Shown here: piece by piece, positions 26,648-34,676 of the stretch
How the letters are laid out: each line of letters begins with the position of its first letter
Position numbering within the stretch: the stretch's first letter is position 1
NCBI GenBank assembly: GCA_016936255.1
Contig: JAFGYE010000022.1
Span: 1 to 64,000, forward strand
Direction: 5' to 3'
DNA from: Marinifilaceae bacterium
GTDB taxonomy: Bacteria > Bacteroidota > Bacteroidia > Bacteroidales > Marinifilaceae
Length of the DNA: 64,000 nucleotides
The notes under the pieces: model-generated
Database searches by the model: none
Seen by the model: the letters and a program-made list of their open reading frames with translations, nothing else
What the model was told of the DNA's origin: nothing
Translations under genes and position numbers: made by a program

Positions 26648-27535
26648 TTACTCGGTTATTGCTTTCATAAAATCTTCTACATCCCCAGGGGTACTCATTA
26701 TTTTCATAAATGTTCCCATAGTTAGTTCTGGCCAGTACAAGGCAAAACGATATTTACCATGCAGCATACTTGCCTCTTTTCCTTTCAGGATAATTTCGTA
26801 AGGCATAGCTGCGACATGATCTTCTCCAATTATTGGAAGAAATTGTTTTTCTCCATCTTCAGAGTCTAATAAACCGATTCCAAATACGGCTATGTTTTTG
26901 TCTTCAAATATTTGTTCGTAAATTAAATCAGCATTTCCTTTTCGAGCTTTTAAATTTTTACGGATAGTTTTTAGTCCGGCTTCGAATGATTCGAATTCAT
27001 TTAAAACAACAGGATCACTAAAATATGGCATCATCATTTTGTAATGATACTTTTTTAGTGAGCTTTCTTTCACTTCTCCGCCAAATGGAGCGAACTCATC
27101 ACCTATTGTTGATAGTGATTTTTTAACATCAGAAGTAATCTTGGAAAGCAAAGGTTTATCTGTTTCGTAGTTACTTAAATAGGCGCAAAAAACATAGTCT
27201 GGGTTAACTATACTTACTGTAGTGCTTTCTCCTTTTTTTACCAAACCAATTTTAAGAATACTGGCCAAAGCGCCTCTGTCTTCTGATTTTAGGCACAATT
27301 GGCTTAGATCATTTCGGGAAAAGCAAATAACGTAAAGTTCTTGGTTTACGCCAGGTTGGTATTCGCCCAATACGGTAAATTGGTTTGCTTTAAGATTTTG
27401 TTTTATGCTTGAAACCAGTGAAATGATATCCGTTTGTGAGGTTCCAACCTTAAAGAAAGGAGACATTTTATTTTCTTGTGCATTGCTAATTTGTATCCAG
27501 GCAAAGCAAATCAGAATTAGGATTATTTTCTTCAT
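26648..27535 (-). CDS. Exported protein, possible DUF302-like repeats
   Basis: 295 residues with a Sec signal peptide ('MKKIILILICFAWIQISNAQ'). The mature part seems to hold two similar halves: 'SLVSSIKQNLKANQFTVLGE' near residue 40 and 'ESFEAGLKTIRKNLKARKG' near 180. The first resembles the opening of DUF302/TT1751-type domains, followed by a beta strand with cysteine ('LYVICFSRND'). The resemblance is by eye only; function unknown. Its own terminator lies just downstream. Confidence 0.7.
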   Translation of the reverse strand: MKKIILILICFAWIQISNAQENKMSPFFKVGTSQTDIISLVSSIKQNLKANQFTVLGEYQPGVNQELYVICFSRNDLSQLCLKSEDRGALASILKIGLVKKGESTTVSIVNPDYVFCAYLSNYETDKPLLSKITSDVKKSLSTIGDEFAPFGGEVKESSLKKYHYKMMMPYFSDPVVLNEFESFEAGLKTIRKNLKARKGNADLIYEQIFEDKNIAVFGIGLLDSEDGEKQFLPIIGEDHVAAMPYEIILKGKEASMLHGKYRFALYWPELTMGTFMKIMSTPGDVEDFMKAITE

Positions 27536-27859
27536 AGTATTATTTGTAGTTATTAAGATGTTTAGAAGTTCTAATATATAAATATGAAAATAGATAGACT
27601 GTGCTGGAAGAAAGAAATTTTAATGGTAAGTATTATTCTAAATGTGTTCATCGACAAAAACTTCAATTAATATGGCACTTCCCAATCTATTTTAAATGAT
27701 TGTAAATTGAGGTATTATTAATTTTGCTACATCGAATCTTTTACTGAAATTTGATTTTCCTTCCAAAAAGGATGTAAGAATCGGATATTTAAATTGGGCA
27801 ATATGAAACGATCAGGTAAAAAGTGTTACATTCAGGAAGAATGAGTGTAATTTGGGAGT

Positions 27860-27998
27860 TTCATATGACCATAAAATAAAAAATATAAACAGATGAAACG
27901 TCCATGCTAAGGTGATTTTGACATACAGGGGATGATTATTCCAGCATGGTAAGTTCCATCTGACCTTAATCAAAAAATTGTAAACAGATGAAATGGAT
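27860..27998 (+). repeat. Duplicated translation-start region before the hemolysin III gene
   Basis: Two copies (about 27861-27900 and 27957-27996) of a roughly 39-base sequence that ends in taaacagatgaaa. The second copy provides the real start codon at 27988. The first starts a five-codon ORF (27893-27910: M-K-R-P-C-stop). The rest of 27536-27860 shows no gene or clear structure. Confidence 0.45.
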
Positions 27999-28671
27999 TT
28001 TATTGCTTGTGAGTTGGACCAAGGAGGAGAAGAAAAGATTTTCATCCGATAAAGAGGCAATTCATGAGTTTGCAAACTGGCTTTCTCATGGACTGGGCTT
28101 GCTGTTTGGTATTCCTGCAGGAGTATGGTTGTTAAGTATAGCTTACAAAACGCAGAATATTTACGGATTTACATCATGCATGCTCTTTGTTGTCGCATTT
28201 AATTTACTATATGCTTCATCAACTGTTTATCATTATATGGCTGGAAGTCCAAATCGTAAATTATTTCGAAAGTTCGATCATATTAGTATTTTCTTTATGA
28301 TTGCAGGAACTTACACGCCTTTTCTTGTTATTTATTTAAATAATCAGGTTGGTAGACTCTATTTGATGATTTTGTGGGGATTGGTGGTTGTTGGAATATT
28401 TTATAAAATATTTTTATTAGGAAGATATCGTTGGATTTCTCTCATGTTATACATATTTATGGGTTGGATTCTGTTTTTTAATTTCTCTGCGTTTAGTTCA
28501 TCTCTGCCTGCTTTGTGTTTGCAGTGGATAATTGCAGGCGGTATTTTTTATATGTTGGGTGTGGCTTTTTATGTTTGGAGAAAGTTGCCATTCAATCATT
28601 TTATATGGCATTTATTTGTTTTTTCAGGTAGTGTTTCTCACTTTATTGCGGTGTATTATTGCATTTTATAG
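27988..28671 (+). CDS. Hemolysin III / TrhA family membrane protein (PAQR fold)
   Basis: 227 residues with seven hydrophobic segments. Hallmarks of the family: 'EAIHEFANWLSHGLGL' near the start, 'LYASSTVYH' with conserved Ser and His, 'FDHISIFFMIAGTYTPF', and 'WHLFVFSGSVSHFIAVYY' at the end. The His/Asp/Ser set resembles the zinc site of PAQR receptors. In E. coli the relative TrhA is linked to membrane energetics; cytolytic activity is not implied. The ATG at 27988 gives about 12 residues more than needed before the family core. A MITE-like repeat begins 3 bases after the stop. Confidence 0.92.
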   Translation: MKWILLLVSWTKEEKKRFSSDKEAIHEFANWLSHGLGLLFGIPAGVWLLSIAYKTQNIYGFTSCMLFVVAFNLLYASSTVYHYMAGSPNRKLFRKFDHISIFFMIAGTYTPFLVIYLNNQVGRLYLMILWGLVVVGIFYKIFLLGRYRWISLMLYIFMGWILFFNFSAFSSSLPALCLQWIIAGGIFYMLGVAFYVWRKLPFNHFIWHLFVFSGSVSHFIAVYYCIL

Positions 28672-28673
28672 CA

Positions 28674-28765
28674 GAGGCTGACTCAAAATAGGGAGGGTCG
28701 ATTCTTAGATATACTGATGTTTCTCTATATTGAATAAAAAAAAAGTTTGTGTTTGAGACAGCCTC
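28674..28765. repeat. 92-bp MITE-like element with GAGGCTGnCTCAAA termini
   Basis: Terminal inverted repeats gaggctgactcaaa (28674-28687) and tttgagacagcctc (28752-28765) match at 13 of 14 positions. GAGGCTGTCTCAAA-type ends are common for several transposase families, from general knowledge. The interior is too short to code. It sits immediately behind the hemolysin III gene. Confidence 0.6.
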
Positions 28766-28786
28766 AGGATAATTTTATTTCTGCAG

Positions 28787-29113
28787 CTAACAAATTCTGC
28801 AGTTTTTAACATACCAGGAAACAGAATGCTCATTGTTGTCGACCAATTCTTTTATAATTTTTCGATCATCCCAAACAGCACAACAAGAGGTTGATTGATT
28901 TAGGGCTTTCGTCAATTTTGACCAACGATCCATGATTTCCATGGTTAGAGAACTTTCGTACTCCTTGAATACTTCGATAGCACATGAACCACAAAAATGT
29001 AATTGATTTTCAAGCGGTTTAAGATTTTCGTTTTTGGTGAAAATGTGTTCGCCTACCTTAAAAAATTCATTCTCTTTTAATTGAAGAGTTAATTTTAAGT
29101 CAATTGTAGTCAT
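28787..29113 (-). CDS. Small cysteine-rich protein of unknown function
   Basis: 108 residues, soluble, without a signal peptide. Seven cysteines are clustered in short pairs: 'FCGSC', 'STSCC' and 'NCRIC' at the very C-terminus. Such CxxC pairs often bind zinc or an iron-sulfur cluster, or serve in thiol chemistry, but I recognise no family. It lies downstream of tnaA on the same strand, but a strong terminator stands between them. Confidence 0.6.
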   Translation of the reverse strand: MTTIDLKLTLQLKENEFFKVGEHIFTKNENLKPLENQLHFCGSCAIEVFKEYESSLTMEIMDRWSKLTKALNQSTSCCAVWDDRKIIKELVDNNEHSVSWYVKNCRIC

Positions 29114-29278
29114 AGGTTTGGATATTAGGGTTTGCTTCTTTTTTTCTTTATTTAAATGTTGTGGGTTTTTCTTTTGTTGTCTGATAATCTGATCTTTCTA
29201 ATACGTAATTAAAAATAAGCAATTTTAAAGTCACGAAAAAATAAAAAATCATTAAGGATAGAATTCTTTATTTAGACC

Positions 29279-29303
29279 AAAAAAAAAGCTTCCCGAAGGA
29301 AGC
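29279..29303 (-). terminator. Intrinsic terminator of tnaA
   Basis: gcttcc-cgaa-ggaagc tetraloop hairpin (29288-29303) followed on the minus strand by nine U residues, 33 bases after the tnaA stop. Confidence 0.9.
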
Positions 29304-29335
29304 ATTTTACTGATGATGTATTTTCTGATTTTTTA

Positions 29336-30715
29336 TTAGTCGATTTTTTGTAGTTGAACAGTGAAATGTCTCATAATTGGGGCTTCGTCAATAATTTTAA
29401 ACCCATGTTTAATTTCATTTCTTCGATCATAAACATTTTTTAGAGCAACCGCAACAACATCCATATGGTTGTTGGTATAGGTTCTTCTGGGAATTGCCAG
29501 GCGCAGCAACTCCAAAGCCGGATAACGGTTTTCTCTCGTTTCAGGATCTCTATCGGCTAAAATTGTACCAATTTCAACACCGCGGATTCCAGCTTCTAAA
29601 TACAATTCACAACCTAAAGTTTGTGCTTGATACTCTTCTTTTGGTATGTGAGCTAATATCTTTTTGGCATCAACAAAAATTGCATGGCCTCCTATTGGTT
29701 TTTGAAACGGAACACCAAATTCCTCTAATCTGCGGCCTAAATATTCTACTTGTTTAATACGGGTTTCAAGATATTCAAATTCAGTTCCTTCATCAAGACC
29801 TTGTGCCAGTGCATTCATATCACGTCCCGACATACCTCCGTAGGTAACATATCCTTCAAACATGATGTTGTAGGTAGATGCTTGTTTCCAAAGGTTTTCA
29901 TCTTTCATCCCGATGAATCCACCCATGTTTACAATCGCATCTTTTTTGGAACTCATTGTTGCCATGTCGGCATAAGAATACATTTCTTTAACAATTTCTT
30001 TAATTGTTTTATCTTGATATCCTTCTTCACGGGTTTTAATGAAGTAAGCATTTTCGGCAAAACGAGCAGAGTCAAAACACACAGGAATTTCATATTTAGC
30101 CGCCAATTCTTTAACGGCTTTTATATTAGCCATAGAAACAGGCTGACCACCCGAAGTATTGCAGGTAACAGTCACAATAATCATTGGTATTTGTTCTTTT
30201 GGATAAGTAGAAAGAACTGATTCAAGTTTAACAAGGTCAAGGTTTCCTTTGAAAGGGTGATCGATTACTGTGTCAAAAGCTTCATCAATTGTACAATCAA
30301 CAGCTTTTGCTTTTCTGAATTCAATATGTCCTTTTGTTGTGTCAAAATGTGAGTTTCCCGGAACAATATTTCCTTCTTTAACCAATACTGAGAACAATAC
30401 ATTTTCAGCAGCCCGGCCTTGGTGAGTAGGCAGGAAATGATCGAATCCCATGATGTTTTTAACAGCTTCTTTCATTTTGTAGTAGGAGCGTGCACCAGCA
30501 TAACTTTCATCTCCCAACATCATTGCCGACCATTGTTTATCACTCATTGCACCTGTACCTGAATCGGTAAGCAAGTCAATAAATACCTGATCACTCTTTA
30601 GATTAAAAAGGTTGTAATTAGCTTCTTTAAGCCATTGTTCTCTTTCTGCACGAGTGCTTCTTTTGATGGTTTCAACCATCTTGATTTTATATGATTCTGC
30701 GAATGGTAATTTCAT
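29336..30715 (-). CDS. tnaA: Tryptophanase (tryptophan indole-lyase)
   Basis: PLP enzyme that splits L-tryptophan to indole, pyruvate and ammonia. 459 residues (E. coli 471). Seen: 'IDLLTDSGTGAMSDKQW', 'PTHQGRAAENVLF', 'FDSARFAENAYFIK' and the PLP lysine pair K257-K258 in 'MSSKKDAIVNMGG'. The segment 'AGIRGVEIGTIL' has hydrophobic residues where tyrosine phenol-lyase has its phenol-binding arginine, which favours tryptophanase over tyrosine phenol-lyase. It is monocistronic: its own terminator, and a long leader with two small ORFs upstream. No tryptophan permease (tnaB) is adjacent. Confidence 0.93.
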   Translation of the reverse strand: MKLPFAESYKIKMVETIKRSTRAEREQWLKEANYNLFNLKSDQVFIDLLTDSGTGAMSDKQWSAMMLGDESYAGARSYYKMKEAVKNIMGFDHFLPTHQGRAAENVLFSVLVKEGNIVPGNSHFDTTKGHIEFRKAKAVDCTIDEAFDTVIDHPFKGNLDLVKLESVLSTYPKEQIPMIIVTVTCNTSGGQPVSMANIKAVKELAAKYEIPVCFDSARFAENAYFIKTREEGYQDKTIKEIVKEMYSYADMATMSSKKDAIVNMGGFIGMKDENLWKQASTYNIMFEGYVTYGGMSGRDMNALAQGLDEGTEFEYLETRIKQVEYLGRRLEEFGVPFQKPIGGHAIFVDAKKILAHIPKEEYQAQTLGCELYLEAGIRGVEIGTILADRDPETRENRYPALELLRLAIPRRTYTNNHMDVVAVALKNVYDRRNEIKHGFKIIDEAPIMRHFTVQLQKID

Positions 30716-30783
30716 AATGTTTCTTTGTTTATATTATTGTGGTGTATGGCCGTGTAATTATCTATAGGATATAATTCTCCCAT
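30712..30783 (-). other. Possible leader ORF overlapping tnaA start (23 codons)
   Basis: An ATG-started ORF (begins M-G-E-L-Y-P, ends K-E-T-L) whose TGA stop overlaps the tnaA start as ATGA, the arrangement of translational coupling. It has no tryptophan codon, so it is not a simple TnaC equivalent. It may be chance. Confidence 0.3.
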
Positions 30784-30846
30784 ATCAATTATGTGCTTTT
30801 TGTAAATGTATACGTAAAAATTTGAGGCAGGATGCCCCGAGCGAAT

Positions 30847-30927
30847 CTAGAAGTGAAACTCGTCTCTGTTTTTAATGTTAAGGTAGACCTTGTGTGTCAG
30901 TTTTGGAAGTTGGTATTTTGTTTCCAT
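30847..30927 (-). other. Possible leader ORF upstream of tnaA (26 codons)
   Basis: An ATG-started ORF (begins M-E-T-K-Y-Q-L-P, ends E-F-H-F) that opens about 24 bases after a consensus -7 box and closes 131 bases before tnaA. It contains no tryptophan. It may be a regulatory peptide or chance. Confidence 0.25.
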
Positions 30928-30950
30928 AGTTTCTGATTTTCTACTTTCGC

Positions 30951-30958
30951 CAAAAATA
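30951..30958 (-). promoter_or_regulatory. Probable -7 element of tnaA
   Basis: TATTTTTG on the minus strand is an exact TAnnTTTG match; a T-rich stretch lies about 19 bases upstream of it at the -33 position. It predicts a tnaA leader of roughly 230 nucleotides, long enough for attenuation. Confidence 0.4.
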
Positions 30959-31101
30959 GAATAAATTCTGCGGAATAAAAAGGAGAATAGGATATTTAAT
31001 GCAAACGTTTGTTTCTTGGAGCCCTTTGTTGGAGTTTCAAAAACTCACAATTTTTAACTTAAATGACCAGCATTATTTTTTTTATAAAGAAATAATTTCA
31101 A

Positions 31102-31109
31102 CAAATTTG
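31102..31109 (+). promoter_or_regulatory. Probable -7 element of DUF3078 gene
   Basis: CAAATTTG (7 of 8 matches to TAnnTTTG) lies 89 bases before the start. The rest of 30960-31198 shows no gene. Confidence 0.3.
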
Positions 31110-31198
31110 CATGTGCCGTATTTAGTTGGCATTTTTCTTATTCAATAAGATTTTCCATTAGCCATTTAACTATTTAAAGAAGTAAAGATCATTGCCCT

Positions 31199-32830
31199 AT
31201 GATTCGAGTTTTGTGTGTTTTGCTAATTCTGCTTCAGTCATTAGTTTCTTTTTCTCAACGAAATGTTAAGAGAGATTTTGTTTTTCCTGACAAAATAAAA
31301 TTGGATAAATCTGTTTATCAACTCAAGCAAAATAAGGCTGATTCAATCAAGTATTGTTCCAATGATACAGTTTTAGACTTACTTGTTGATCCTTTGCATC
31401 ATATAGACAATGTGGGGTTTCGATTTGTAGTTCGTGAATTGGATATGAATTATTTAAAAAAGAAACATCAGACCGATTCTGTTCAGGATGCAGTGAATAC
31501 TTTATTGCAATACGTTAAAAATGACAGTATTCGGGATATGGTTTACTACCTGAAGAAATACATTGAAACACGAAAGACTGAAGAGGCACTCCGAAAAGTG
31601 AAAAAACAAATGGAGTTGGAAAAGGTGTTGAGTTACCAGCCTGAATTATTAAAACCTGAAGAGTTGGATACAGATGATTCTTGGAAGGCTCATGCTTTGG
31701 AAGAATTATTTGAATATGTCGAAAATGATCCGGTTCATCAATGGATTCGGGAAATTAGCAGAGATTCAGTACTATTAGGCGTGAAAAATTATCAGAATGA
31801 TTCAATTAAATTCTGGATTAATAATGGGAAACAAGATTTTAAACGATTTTGGTTGAAGAAAAACAGAAGAGATTCTATTGGGATATGGGTTCAGAATACC
31901 AAAGATCGATCGGTTCGCATTCTTGTTGATGATGATGTATACCAGCAATCAGTTCAAAAATCAAAAATGAGAGGAACAAGAGTGAAATTGGAAGAGAAAA
32001 TTTCTAGCGATCAGTATAGTTTAGCTAAATTAAGTAAGTATAAACGCTATTCTCAAAAATGGAAATTAGGTGCAACCATCGGTTTGTCATTTAATCAAGG
32101 TCATGTAAGTGATAGCTGGGCCGGAGGAGGTGAAAGTTCAATTGCAACCATATTTACCACCACTGGTTTTGTGAATTATAATTATGGGAATCATAGTTGG
32201 GAAAATAAATTGGATGTTAAGTATGGTCTTCTAAAATCAGGGGATAATGGCTTTCGAAAAAATGAGGATAGAATAGAATTCAACACTAAATATGGACAGA
32301 AAGCTGTAAAAAAGTGGTACTATTCAGCACTCTTTAATTTAAAGACGCAGGCTGTTAGAGGTTATGTGTATCCAAATAATGCTGAAAGAATATTGAAATC
32401 ATCCTTTTTTGCTCCTGCCTATATAATCGCTTCGGTTGGTATGGATTATAAGCCCAAAAAGGATTTTTCCATTTTATTATCGCCAATTGCCGCTAAATAT
32501 ACCATTGTTCGGGATACAAGTCTAATTGATCAAACAGTTTTTGGTATCGATGAAGATAAGAAAGTAAAAAAGGAGGTTGGTTCCTATGTTAATGTATTTC
32601 ATAAGACAAAATTTTGGGGCGATTTGATTTTAGAAAATAAATTAACACTATATTCCAATTACACCATGAAACCTAAAAATGTAGATGTTAACTGGGAATT
32701 AACATTATTAATGCCAATTAATCAATACATATCTACAAAATTGTCAACTCATTTGATATCAGATGATGACACAGGCTCAAAAGTACAGTTCAAAGAAAAT
32801 CTTGAGGTGGGAATCAGCTATCGCTTTTAG
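31199..32830 (+). CDS. DUF3078 outer-membrane-type protein with N-terminal repeat region
   Basis: 543 residues with a Sec signal peptide ('MIRVLCVLLILLQSLVSFSQ'). The C-terminal half (about 285-543) matches DUF3078, a Bacteroidota beta-strand-rich family likely to form an outer-membrane barrel: 'SFNQGHVSDSWAGGGESS', and ends in 'LEVGISYRF' with a C-terminal phenylalanine typical of barrel proteins. The N-terminal half (about 100-250) has degenerate repeats of a 'NDSI..WI' pattern about 20 residues apart, which are not part of DUF3078. Function unknown. Confidence 0.8.
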   Translation: MIRVLCVLLILLQSLVSFSQRNVKRDFVFPDKIKLDKSVYQLKQNKADSIKYCSNDTVLDLLVDPLHHIDNVGFRFVVRELDMNYLKKKHQTDSVQDAVNTLLQYVKNDSIRDMVYYLKKYIETRKTEEALRKVKKQMELEKVLSYQPELLKPEELDTDDSWKAHALEELFEYVENDPVHQWIREISRDSVLLGVKNYQNDSIKFWINNGKQDFKRFWLKKNRRDSIGIWVQNTKDRSVRILVDDDVYQQSVQKSKMRGTRVKLEEKISSDQYSLAKLSKYKRYSQKWKLGATIGLSFNQGHVSDSWAGGGESSIATIFTTTGFVNYNYGNHSWENKLDVKYGLLKSGDNGFRKNEDRIEFNTKYGQKAVKKWYYSALFNLKTQAVRGYVYPNNAERILKSSFFAPAYIIASVGMDYKPKKDFSILLSPIAAKYTIVRDTSLIDQTVFGIDEDKKVKKEVGSYVNVFHKTKFWGDLILENKLTLYSNYTMKPKNVDVNWELTLLMPINQYISTKLSTHLISDDDTGSKVQFKENLEVGISYRF

Positions 32831-32942
32831 GAGGATAATTTCTGGCGATTATTTTTTTTATCAATATAAAAGATGTTTTAAAACCTTTTTTACTTACTGT
32901 AAAAAATACTAATTTTCTGAGCTAAATTTAAAGTATAAATCG

Positions 32943-33410
32943 ATGAGTTTAATTTATAGAGTACCTGGTGTTGGAAGAATCGAGATTGACACTTTAGTTG
33001 TTGATTCGAATGGAACATTAACAGTAAGGGGTGAAATTGTTACTGGTGTGATCGAAAGAATACAGCGTTTACAATCCTTTGGTGTAAATGTTGTAATGAT
33101 TTCTTCTGATCAAAGAGGAAATGCACGTGAATTATCTGATTCTACAGGAATTACCTACTACGAAGCCAATAACTCGAGAGAAAAAGAAGATATATTGCTT
33201 TCATTAGGAAGTAACAAGGTTGCTGCAATTGGTAATGCTCGAATTGATATTGGGCTGTTTGTGCAGTCAGTTGTTTCTATTGCTACATTGCAGGGCGAAG
33301 GCATTCATAAAGATGTGATTGATCATGTGGATGTAATTGTTCCCTCTATTAATGATGCCTTGGATTTCTTTTTGGATGAAGACACATTTATAGCAACTAT
33401 GAAACGTTAA
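32943..33410 (+). CDS. HAD-superfamily protein, soluble P-type-ATPase-like (COG4087 type)
   Basis: 155 residues. HAD motif I appears as 'LVVDSNGTLT': the nucleophile Asp is kept but the second Asp of DxDGT is Asn, as in the COG4087 group. Motif II is 'VVMISSD', and 'AIGNARIDIGLF' stands for motif IV. It may be a phosphatase with altered chemistry or a regulatory relative; COG4087 proteins are called soluble P-type ATPases from their resemblance to the P domain. It is followed by its own terminator. Confidence 0.78.
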   Translation: MSLIYRVPGVGRIEIDTLVVDSNGTLTVRGEIVTGVIERIQRLQSFGVNVVMISSDQRGNARELSDSTGITYYEANNSREKEDILLSLGSNKVAAIGNARIDIGLFVQSVVSIATLQGEGIHKDVIDHVDVIVPSINDALDFFLDEDTFIATMKR

Positions 33411-33434
33411 TTTTTTTTTGCTAAAATAATTTAG

Positions 33435-33461
33435 AATCTCCTTCTGGGAGATTTTTTTTTT
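33435..33461 (+). terminator. Terminator of HAD-like gene
   Basis: aatctcc / ggagatt stem with a 5-base loop followed by ten T residues, 25 bases after the stop. Confidence 0.88.
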
Positions 33462-33508
33462 GCTTTACTGTAAATACAGGGGTGCTTTTTTACAAAAATG
33501 ATATTTAT

Positions 33509-33943
33509 ATGGATATGCTTTTATTTATTGTTTCAATTGTTGCGATAGGCTTTGGAATTTATTGGTATTTTATTCATATTCCTAATTATACAGGCTATGT
33601 CTCGGTTGATGGAGAAGAATTAAAAAAATACAGCAAACCAGAAGAACTATTTGCTTTAACTCAAAGTCCTGTTGATAATATTTGGATAGTAGATACCCGG
33701 GAGGAAGAATATTTTCTATTGGGGCACATTCCAACTGCTATTAATTATCCTTTTGATGAAATTGAAAATAGATATGCCGAAATACCTTTGGGAACTAAGC
33801 TGATTTTTTATTGCGATTTAACATTAAAATCTCAAAATGTCATTAATTTTTTAGAGGAAAAAGGCCATGTTCAAATGATGAATTGGGGCAAATACAAATT
33901 TTGGACCTATTCTGAAATAGTAGAGGAGGATATATCCATTTAA
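33509..33943 (+). CDS. Membrane-anchored rhodanese-like domain protein
   Basis: 144 residues from the ATG at 33509; the frame extends back to a GTG at 33482 but the ATG gives a clean N-terminal membrane anchor ('[19 protein letters not shown]'). The rest is a rhodanese domain: '[20 protein letters not shown]' and the active-site cysteine in '[12 protein letters not shown]'. The loop lacks the usual basic residue two before the Ser, so sulfurtransferase activity is uncertain. The stop codon overlaps the convergent macro-domain gene by four bases. Confidence 0.82.
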   Translation: MDMLLFIVSIVAIGFGIYWYFIHIPNYTGYVSVDGEELKKYSKPEELFALTQSPVDNIWIVDTREEEYFLLGHIPTAINYPFDEIENRYAEIPLGTKLIFYCDLTLKSQNVINFLEEKGHVQMMNWGKYKFWTYSEIVEEDISI

Positions 33944-34437
33944 AGTAAACTTTTATAAATGCTAAGGTTTTCATCATCGAAAATGCAAAATATAATTTTG
34001 CGAATGGATTTTAGTTGTTTCGCTTCTTCCTGAATTGTTTTAATTGCTATCTCGGCGGCGTCTTTTTTTGGAAAACCATAAACTCCAGTGCTGATATTTG
34101 GAAATGCAATGCTTTTTAAATTTAGATTGTCGGCCAATTTAATGCTGTTCTTGTAGCAATTTTGAAGGAGTTGTTTTTCATTGTGATTTCCTCCTTTCCA
34201 AATTGGCCCAACGGTATGAATAACATGCTTCGACGGAAGTTGGTAAGCTTTGGTTACTTTTGCTTCACCGGTTGGACAACCATTTAATTTTTTACATTCT
34301 CGTAATAATTCAGGTCCTGCTGCTCGATGAATAGCCCCGTCAACACCACCTCCGCCAAGCAGGCTCTCATTAGCTGCATTTACAATGGCATCAACTTGTA
34401 ATTTGGTTAGATCTGATTTTTCAATTAAAATTTCCAT
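33940..34437 (-). CDS. Macro domain protein (O-acetyl-ADP-ribose deacetylase, YmdB-like)
   Basis: 165 residues, a single macro domain. ADP-ribose binding motifs: '[20 protein letters not shown]' with the catalytic Asn and Asp, 'HTVGPIW' and '[12 protein letters not shown]'. The order and length match YmdB-type enzymes that remove acetyl from O-acetyl-ADP-ribose or ADP-ribose from proteins. It overlaps the rhodanese gene by four bases at the 3' end. The spacer 34438-34676 has no gene; a TAACTTTG box lies at 34508-34515. Confidence 0.93.
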   Translation of the reverse strand: MEILIEKSDLTKLQVDAIVNAANESLLGGGGVDGAIHRAAGPELLRECKKLNGCPTGEAKVTKAYQLPSKHVIHTVGPIWKGGNHNEKQLLQNCYKNSIKLADNLNLKSIAFPNISTGVYGFPKKDAAEIAIKTIQEEAKQLKSIRKIIFCIFDDENLSIYKSLL

Positions 34438-34676
34438 TGTTGCAAAGAATAATAGTTTAAATCAAGTTTTTTTAGTGCATGTATTTCTAATACAGACTTC
34501 TAATTTCTAACTTTGTAGATTAGCTTAAAATTAATAATTCAAATTCATTATAAAAAATGACCCGAAATCGATTGCAATTCACTGATTGTGAAATTGTTTG
34601 TTCGAGATTGAAAAAATATTTTTACTTTAGCCGAGCTAGCCAAGCAAATTGATTGAAATATATTAAATTGACAATT

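Noticed and set aside
29336-30715. Tyrosine phenol-lyase instead of tryptophanase
   Set aside because: The residues around 'GIRGVEIGTIL' and 'DSARFAENAYF' match tryptophanase and lack the phenol-lyase arginine.
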